Assembly (NCBI GenBank): GCA_029851415.1
Contig: CM056743.1
Location: forward strand, 11,834,727-11,898,726
Direction: 5' to 3'
Origin: Eretmocerus hayati
Lineage: Eukaryota > Arthropoda > Insecta > Hymenoptera > Aphelinidae
DNA length: 64,000 nucleotides
In this document: positions 58,178 to 64,000 of the stretch, one piece after another
Position numbering within the stretch: the first letter of the stretch is position 1
How the letters are laid out: the number at the start of each line of letters is the position of its first letter
The notes under the pieces: model-generated
The model's input: the letters and a program-made list of their open reading frames with translations, nothing else
Database searches by the model: none
What the model was told of the DNA's origin: nothing
Program-made: the position numbers and the translations under genes

Positions 58178-58520
58178 ATACAAATCCATTGTGAATTTTT
58201 TTAAGTTCTTTGTTCGAGCCATCTATGTCAAAATCCAAATTATATATAACTACGAACCTAATTCAAAGTAACTGTATACCCCTCAATAATCACTGGAAAC
58301 ATAAATTGTTCACGTCTTCTTCGATTTTTCTATCATCATTCGTAAATTATTGATTATCAGGAGAAACTGATGTGTAGAGATAGTTTGTCGATCTTTGAAA
58401 CATGTCCAGCATCGACCAGAATACTTCTCGTAAATTGCATACCTCCGGAGTTACTCCTTATCAAAGCCAAAATGTTTAGACTAGTTCACCAAAATATTCC
58501 ATAATGGCATCAGACTAAAT

Positions 58521-59657
58521 TTTAAAACCGGTCAAAATTTTGTGGACACCTCAATAGTACATTACGCGTCGAGTGCTGGGAACATTTTTTCCTTCGGGAA
58601 ACCGAGCTGGACGTGGGCGATGGCACCGTCCAGCTTGGTTTTCCCGAAGGAAAAATGTTTCCGCATGAGACGCGTATGCAGTTTTATACGTCTGTACGCA
58701 GAAACAGCTTGTTTCCAGGCCTCCTCGCGTAGCGAGGAGGCCTAGGAACACGCTGTTTCTACTTATGGACGTATAAATAACAAAATTTTGATTTCGATCA
58801 CTCAACCGCTCCAAAAATGGAAACTTGGGTTCATTTTGTAAGTCTTCTTAAGTTCTTCGAGTACTGTCTGTGGATATTTTCTTCCGGCTCAACAAGCTTC
58901 CAATAGGTGAAATCGAGACCTTGCATATAAATTCATGAAAATTAGATCAACATCCACACTCCTGCAAGACAGACATGATTACAAGGATCAACATTATTCA
59001 AAGAGCATTCGAAAGTGAAAGTTGAGAGCTTCAAATCCGTCATTCAAAATTATTCTAGCTCATTTCTGATCCACGTTGTGGCTGATTTTGTGAAGGAAGA
59101 ATTCTCTGGAAGGAGAGTCTGAAAATCATAGAAAGTCTAAGAAATCGGGCCCACGTTGAGATTCCTTAAATTTTTCCCAACTTTTTCCGTATTGTTGGTG
59201 AGACATAGCAAAATCAGTCTTTGCACCAGTGAAAAAATGAGCATATTCGTAATTTCTGAAAGACTGGTCCTTGTACCAATAAAAATATTCTTGGAGAAAA
59301 AGGCTGACGGCTCGCATCAGAAATAACGTTGAATAACGTGTAAAACCAGATTTCGACGCTCTTGACTTCTACTCTGAGCTGGTTTTTGAAACGTCTAAGT
59401 TCATTAATTTACGACAGATTTGCGCAAGTTAGAATAATCACCCGATTTTTATCCAATTCTACTAGGCTCCCACTTTGGCTTCACAAGAATCTATTGAGTT
59501 GCGCGGAAGACATATGAAATAAATCTTGAATAGATTTTTAAAAATCTACAAAATAAGCCAGAGTAAAGTATTTTCGACAAAGGAGATCTGAGCAGTACAG
59601 TGAGCAAAATTTGATTTATTTTTTTTTTAGGTACACATATACTTTAGAGCGGTAATG
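58521..59657. mobile_element. Tc1/mariner-like non-autonomous element, copy 3, split by a hairpin insertion
   Basis: The left end AAACCGGTCAAAATTTTGTG and the right end TTAGAGCGGTAATG correspond to the ends of the 61-kb copy. The body (for example AATCCGTCATTCAAAATTATTCTAGC at 59035 and CAAGAATCTATTGAG at 59482) aligns with 61370 and 61808. A 225-base hairpin segment (58556-58780) interrupts its left arm. Confidence 0.65.
58556..58780. repeat. Two adjacent long hairpins inserted in a Tc1-like copy
   Basis: The first hairpin (58564-58675) pairs ACGCGTC...TTCCTTCGGGAAA with TTTCCCGAAGGAA...GACGCGT. The second (58684-58776) pairs TATACGTC...CAGAAACAGC with GCTGTTTCT...GACGTATA and has an inner perfect palindrome CCTCCTCGCGTAGCGAGGAGG. 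It is absent from the sister copy at 61 kb. Confidence 0.7.
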
Positions 59658-60011
59658 TAGGCAAGTGAATTCTGATCAAAGGTTTTTTTGGTATTTTCCC
59701 CAAAGTTTGGAGATGTTTAACTAATAAAAAAAATTCAATTTCGCGACTCTTAGCTCTATCTGCATTTATGGAAGCGCCGCATCGCGGGTTGCAACTGACA
59801 ATATTTAATAGTTTTAACACTAAATCACGATCAAACTTGGGGAAAAAATACAATGAGACCAAATCTTATCCAAATTCACACACCTATCTCACACAAATAG
59901 CTTGAGTACATCGTGAACAATTACGGCGAATTCATTGCAAACTATTTCTATTTTTACTTTTATGAAGAACAACTAAGATGAAATGAAATCCACGAGGAAA
60001 AGTGTCGATAT

Positions 60012-60201
60012 CGAAGCCACCGTGGCTTCGTGGATAAGGTTCTTGCCTTCAACGCAGAAGGCTGGGGTTCGAATCTCGGCCGGCACCAATGTGAATTTTC
60101 ATAAGTGCTTTTCGGTGGTTTCGGTGGTTCGGAACCCACCTCAAACTGTAGGTCCAGCAGGATAACCTCGAATAGAGGTTGAAAATGCGTTGATAAAAAA
60201 A
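60012..60201 (+). mobile_element. tRNA-derived SINE
   Basis: The head has an A box (TGGCTTCGTGGATAAGG at 60023) and a B box (GGTTCGAATCT at 60066-60076). A short unrelated body and an A-rich tail follow. It is flanked by AAAGTGTCGATAT (59999-60011) and AAAGTGTTGATAT (60202-60214), one mismatch, as expected for LINE-mediated insertion. Transcription would be by RNA polymerase III. Confidence 0.8.
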
Positions 60202-60214
60202 AAAGTGTTGATAT

Positions 60215-61060
60215 AAATTTTGTAGACCTTATTAAGATCTCCAGAGGATCTCCTTTGATGTTCACCAGGAAAGTCGACAGTCTCTGACTTATGAAAGGAA
60301 AATCGATAAAGACGTGGAAAGATCCATGGCTCTATTGTTTAGTCCTCCTACGCCCAAAGTTTTGACATATAAATATTGTTGATCATGCTGTGCACAAGAT
60401 CTCCTTCGAATAATTCCCTGAGTATTCCATGTTTTCCAGTGCTCTCGAGGTAGAATTTCCCGATTCAAAATTATAGTGAATCAAATACAAAGCAGTCATT
60501 TGCGATGGCTCTTCTGTGCTCGTGAAGCTGATGAAGTGTACAAACTCTCTTTTGGGATCCTCCGCCTCAGAAGGTGATATCAACGTCGTGTCAATGAAAA
60601 TGCTTAGAGCTAGGGATACACGTTGCTCAGCAACTTTTTGGTCCCAAGCAATAGAAGGATCGAAACAATACCAGCGACCAAGGGGTGCAAAAACGGATCA
60701 TGATGCACACTCAGTCGAGAGTAATTCTACGTTGATTCCGCAAGGTTTTCTCAGACCATTTTTTGACCCATCGATATTTTTTGCCGTTTTAAAATGTTGA
60801 AAATAGTGTTAACTTACATGTTAGAGTGCATAAAGATTCGTTTTGCATTACCCAGATCTATCTGAGTGATCCTGCAATAAATTCAAATTTTGAGAAATTT
60901 ACTCGGCAATCCGCGCACAACTTTGGACTGCTTTCACCGATCGCGATTCTGCTAACGGGAATCAAACCAGGGTTCAAAAAATTATCAATTTACCATTTGC
61001 CCAACATTTCAGAAACCGTTTCGGCCCTTGCCAGACTCAAGATAATCTTAAATTACGGTG
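60215..61060. other. No recognised gene
   Basis: Short frames (94 and 84 codons at 60516-60800 and 60826-61080) without motifs; the second runs into the Tc1-like element. Confidence 0.3.
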
Positions 61061-61068
61061 TTGGTGTA

Positions 61069-61988
61069 CACTACCGGTAAAATTTGTGCACACCTAATAC
61101 AGAAAAAAATTCGATTTTGCTCACTGGATTGCTCGGATCTCTTTTGTCCAATATAAATCTACATGAACTCATTTTGTGTTCTTTTTTGAAGCCCCTTAAG
61201 AGCTATTTGCAATTTTTTATGCGCAGCTCAATAGATTGTCGCAAAATCAATCTGAATCCATGTAGAATTTCATCAGATCGAGTCATTATGCTTACCTCCG
61301 TAAGTGTGGGGGAAATTGATGGATTCAGATACTACAAAAAGCAACTGAAGGTAGAAGTGAAGACCTTTGAAATCCGTCATTGAAAGTTATTCTAGCTTGT
61401 TTATGGTCCGAGCTGTGACTGTTTGTAAGGGAAGATTTTTCTCGAAGAAGAGTCCCGAACACCACGAAAGGTGGAAAAATCGGGCTGACGGTGGTATTTC
61501 TCTGAGTTTTTACAATTTTTTGTATGTTGTTGGTGAGAGGAACCAAGATCAGTACTTATACTTGTGAAAGAATGAGTACATACATAATTTCTCACTGGCT
61601 GATATTTTTTCGAGGAAAATCATCCTCTACAAAAACAGCCACAGCTCGGACCATGAACAAGATAGAATAAGTTCCAAAAACGGATTCTAAATCTCCTGAG
61701 TTCTTATTTGAGAGCTTTTTGAATAATCAAAATCCATCATTTCCCGCCAGAGTTGCGGAGGTTTGGGTAATGACCCGATTTTTGTCAGATTCTACAAGTC
61801 TTCAGATTCATTTTACAAGAATCTATTGAGCTGCTCAGAAAATACAACAAACAGCTCTTAAAGTGCTTGAAAAAAGCTAAAAAATGAGCCCAAGTAGAGT
61901 TAACTTGCACCAAGGAGATCCGAGCAGTCGAGTGAGCAAAATCGATTGCTCTTTTTTTTAGGTGTGCACAAACCTTTGACCAGTGGGG
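61069..61988. mobile_element. Tc1/mariner-like non-autonomous element, copy 4 (about 920 bp)
   Basis: The left tip CACTACCGGTAAAATTTGTG follows TA (61067-61068). The right end reads GTGCACAAACCTTTGACCAG with TA at 61989-61990. Arms of about 200 bases are inverted: peptides from the two arms align (SSIDCRKINLNPCRI and SSIDSCKMNLKTCRI). No transposase frame is present. Confidence 0.72.
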
Positions 61989-62828
61989 TAGCTTTTTCAA
62001 CATGCTCAGAAAAATTCGTCTTCAATCATATTTTCGGTAGATATTATTGTTATGGACCCGTGAAAAATGTTGAAGCATCATTTGTAACTCATGGTTTCCA
62101 TAAATTTTTGTTTTAGAAGGAGTTTCTTGCAGAGCTTTGAATTTGACTTCATCGGGTTTGTCGAGTTATTTTACATCGAATATGGTAAGATAGACCAGGG
62201 TGATGCAAACAAATTCTGTTGAATCTAAAAACTCTAAGGTTTATATTTTTGAGACGCTATGGAACACGAACATCAAAAAATACGGGAAAAAAACATGGAA
62301 GAATCTTGAATTATTCGGAGGAAATCTCGCTGAATAAACATGGAATTACTGATTTAAACTATTTCTTTCACTCAAACCTACAAATTGACGACCGTTGCAA
62401 AGCTAATGAATAGCAAGTCAAGTGTCTACCGACCCATTTGGGAAAATATTCAGGTTCTACGCGCGGATTACCTGAGTTCTCCCTGATTTCCAGGTGCAAA
62501 ACGAATTACCTGAGTATTCCCTGATTTACATGTTCGGTGGACATCATGTTGATATGAATTATTGGATTCAATATGGGCTTGTTAGACCGACTTTAGCGAG
62601 TATTTCTCACAAGAAGCGCCTTTTCGAGAGGAATTCAATTACCTAATTGGAAATAAATTTCAGCTTTGACACTGACAATGCAAGCCGCCTCACCCCCACT
62701 CCTCTATTTTTTTATCGTCTGCTTTATCCATGCCAAATGAAGGCCATTAACACTTGTTGCATCACTTCCGGTTCGGGGTGGCTCACTAGTGCGTGTCTAA
62801 TCCTCCGCAATCTTCGATTTCGCTAAAA

Positions 62829-63740
62829 TGTAAGGCTGAATATATCGCGAATTATTAACAAAACAATCTCTAATTTACCATTTAGACCTACGTTTCATTT
62901 ATCGCTGTTTCCAGGGCTCAACAACAGAGGAATACGCCGGATAAGAGGCAGCGCGAGTTGTTGATAAGTCATGTGTCAGACTACCCCGAGATCACCCTAC
63001 ATTTTGGCTCTGAAACAAATCTCCCCGCAATAATTCACTTAGCAGATAAACTCAATGAGGTGGGCGAATTTCAAGGTTCTCCAATCGATTGGGTTAACGT
63101 GAGTATGAATTTCAAATCTCAAATTTGTCTGGTACTGTTTATGGTCAAATGCACAAGTGCAAGCTCAGAATTCCATTTCCAGTATTGGTATGATTGTGTT
63201 GCCAAGGCTCATGAAGAGTATCAAGCAGCAGAAGAGGTCCTTGACAAAATGCCTCTGTTCTACAGACGCATTATTGAAGTTACTTCACAAGCAGTGGACT
63301 CGTTGGAAAAAGAACACCTACGAGCCAGTACATCGGCAGAGCAACCCAGTAGACCCTGATATGTTGATAACGACCTATTAAGACCACCAACAACATCTTC
63401 AAACGTAAGCAAATTATCACCATGTAATAGTACATATCGAGTCGCAAACCAAACCCCTCAAAGATATCATCGGGGTAACTTGGTGACACCTTCATATTCA
63501 CCAAATGATGAAACAAGCATCAAATTGACGAATAGTGTTGATGGTTTATTCAAAAATCTGCAGAAAAAAATCAATGGTGGATTTGAAAACTTTAAAGAAA
63601 ACTGGTCGAGTAAACAAAAAGCTGATGGAACAGCTTATGAGCAAATTCTCACAAGTCAACTGCGAACCTTCAACATCCTGGCTGATATAATGAGGCAAAT
63701 AACAAACTTGGTTGCCTTACTAACCACATATCTTTCCTGA
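62829..63740 (+). pseudogene. zeste-type (Myb/SANT-like) DNA-binding protein gene with one nonsense codon
   Basis: Exon 1 ends ...AT at 62829 before GTAAGG. Exon 2 (62915-63098) begins with G, so splicing builds the ATG (then GCTCAACAACAG). Exon 3 runs from 63183. The N-terminal part (DKRQRELLISHVSDYPEI, HLADKLNEV, WVN|YWYDCVAKAHEEY) matches the layout of zeste-type Myb/SANT-like domains with their spaced tryptophans. A Thr/Ser/Pro-rich linker and a helical C-terminus (VDGLFKNLQKKINGGFENF... to LLTTYLS) follow. A TGA at 63357-63359 interrupts the frame, which continues in the same frame to the stop at 63738. Such proteins occur both as host regulators and as partners of transposases. Confidence 0.6.
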
Positions 63741-64000
63741 GCCAAGGCAAATGATAAATGTGAGATGCTTCATATATCGGTGATTGTGTGTTACAATGGC
63801 ATCATTGATTTTTGTCTGTTTCTTGCAGGTGGAGTATAACTCATCCAAGCATGTTCGGTGTAATCATTATTTGTGTAAGTTGATGATACGAAAAGCATGA
63901 AGTTCCAATTTTTCTCATGTATGTGATGACATTCATTTGATAAATGAATAAAGACACCAACAAAGTAATTTTGAAGAAAGACGACTAACATTGAATGAGA

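Overview
The window looks like a transposon-rich chromosomal region of an arthropod, most likely an insect. The evidence is GT-AG introns in several genes, AT-rich single-copy sequence, a MADF/BESS-type gene, a zeste-type (Myb/SANT-like) gene, a PIF/Harbinger transposase, a Penelope-like retroelement with a GIY-YIG endonuclease, and a tRNA-derived SINE. I see no bacterial operons, no rRNA, no CRISPR array and no confident host housekeeping gene.

The main result is a nested structure covering 2.93-35.8 kb. The outer element (called H here) is a PIF/Harbinger-type DNA transposon at 2935-35798, flanked by the 3-bp duplication TAA. Its terminal inverted repeats start GAGCGTGTTCATATTGG and contain a 7-bp tandem array. 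H holds a three-exon MADF/BESS gene (22.2-25.5 kb, + strand, decayed), a small two-exon gene (28.7-29.7 kb) and a two-exon Harbinger DDE transposase (32.7-31.2 kb, - strand, one nonsense codon). It also holds a 2.8-kb foldback element and smaller MITEs.

Inside the left terminal repeat of H sits a second, much larger element (called X) at 3011-20991, about 18 kb. It is bounded by a perfect 6-bp duplication GAAAAC and by inverted repeats of about 0.46 kb that carry a TATA-like box. Removing X plus one GAAAAC restores the sequence found in the undisturbed right end of H. X carries two convergent, uninterrupted genes. One is a protein kinase (7.8-10.1 kb, + strand). The other is an integrase-type (rve, DDE) recombinase made by splicing exon 19485-19257 to exon 16543-15309 (- strand). 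Both begin with the same kind of first exon, which resembles the TDP-43 N-terminal domain and ends in a phase-1 intron. The shared module argues that the kinase belongs to the transposon rather than being a captured host gene.

The region to the right (35.8-64 kb) is mostly non-coding and full of small inverted-repeat elements. Its main features are a head-to-head pair of nearly identical Penelope-like copies (53.1-56.6 kb) with a hammerhead-ribozyme-like motif at each outer end, and an unrecognised five-exon candidate gene (57.0-57.8 kb). Others are two copies of a Tc1/mariner-like non-autonomous family (four copies in the window), one split by a double hairpin, a tRNA-SINE at 60.0 kb, and a zeste-type gene at the right edge (62.8-63.7 kb) whose start codon is assembled by splicing.
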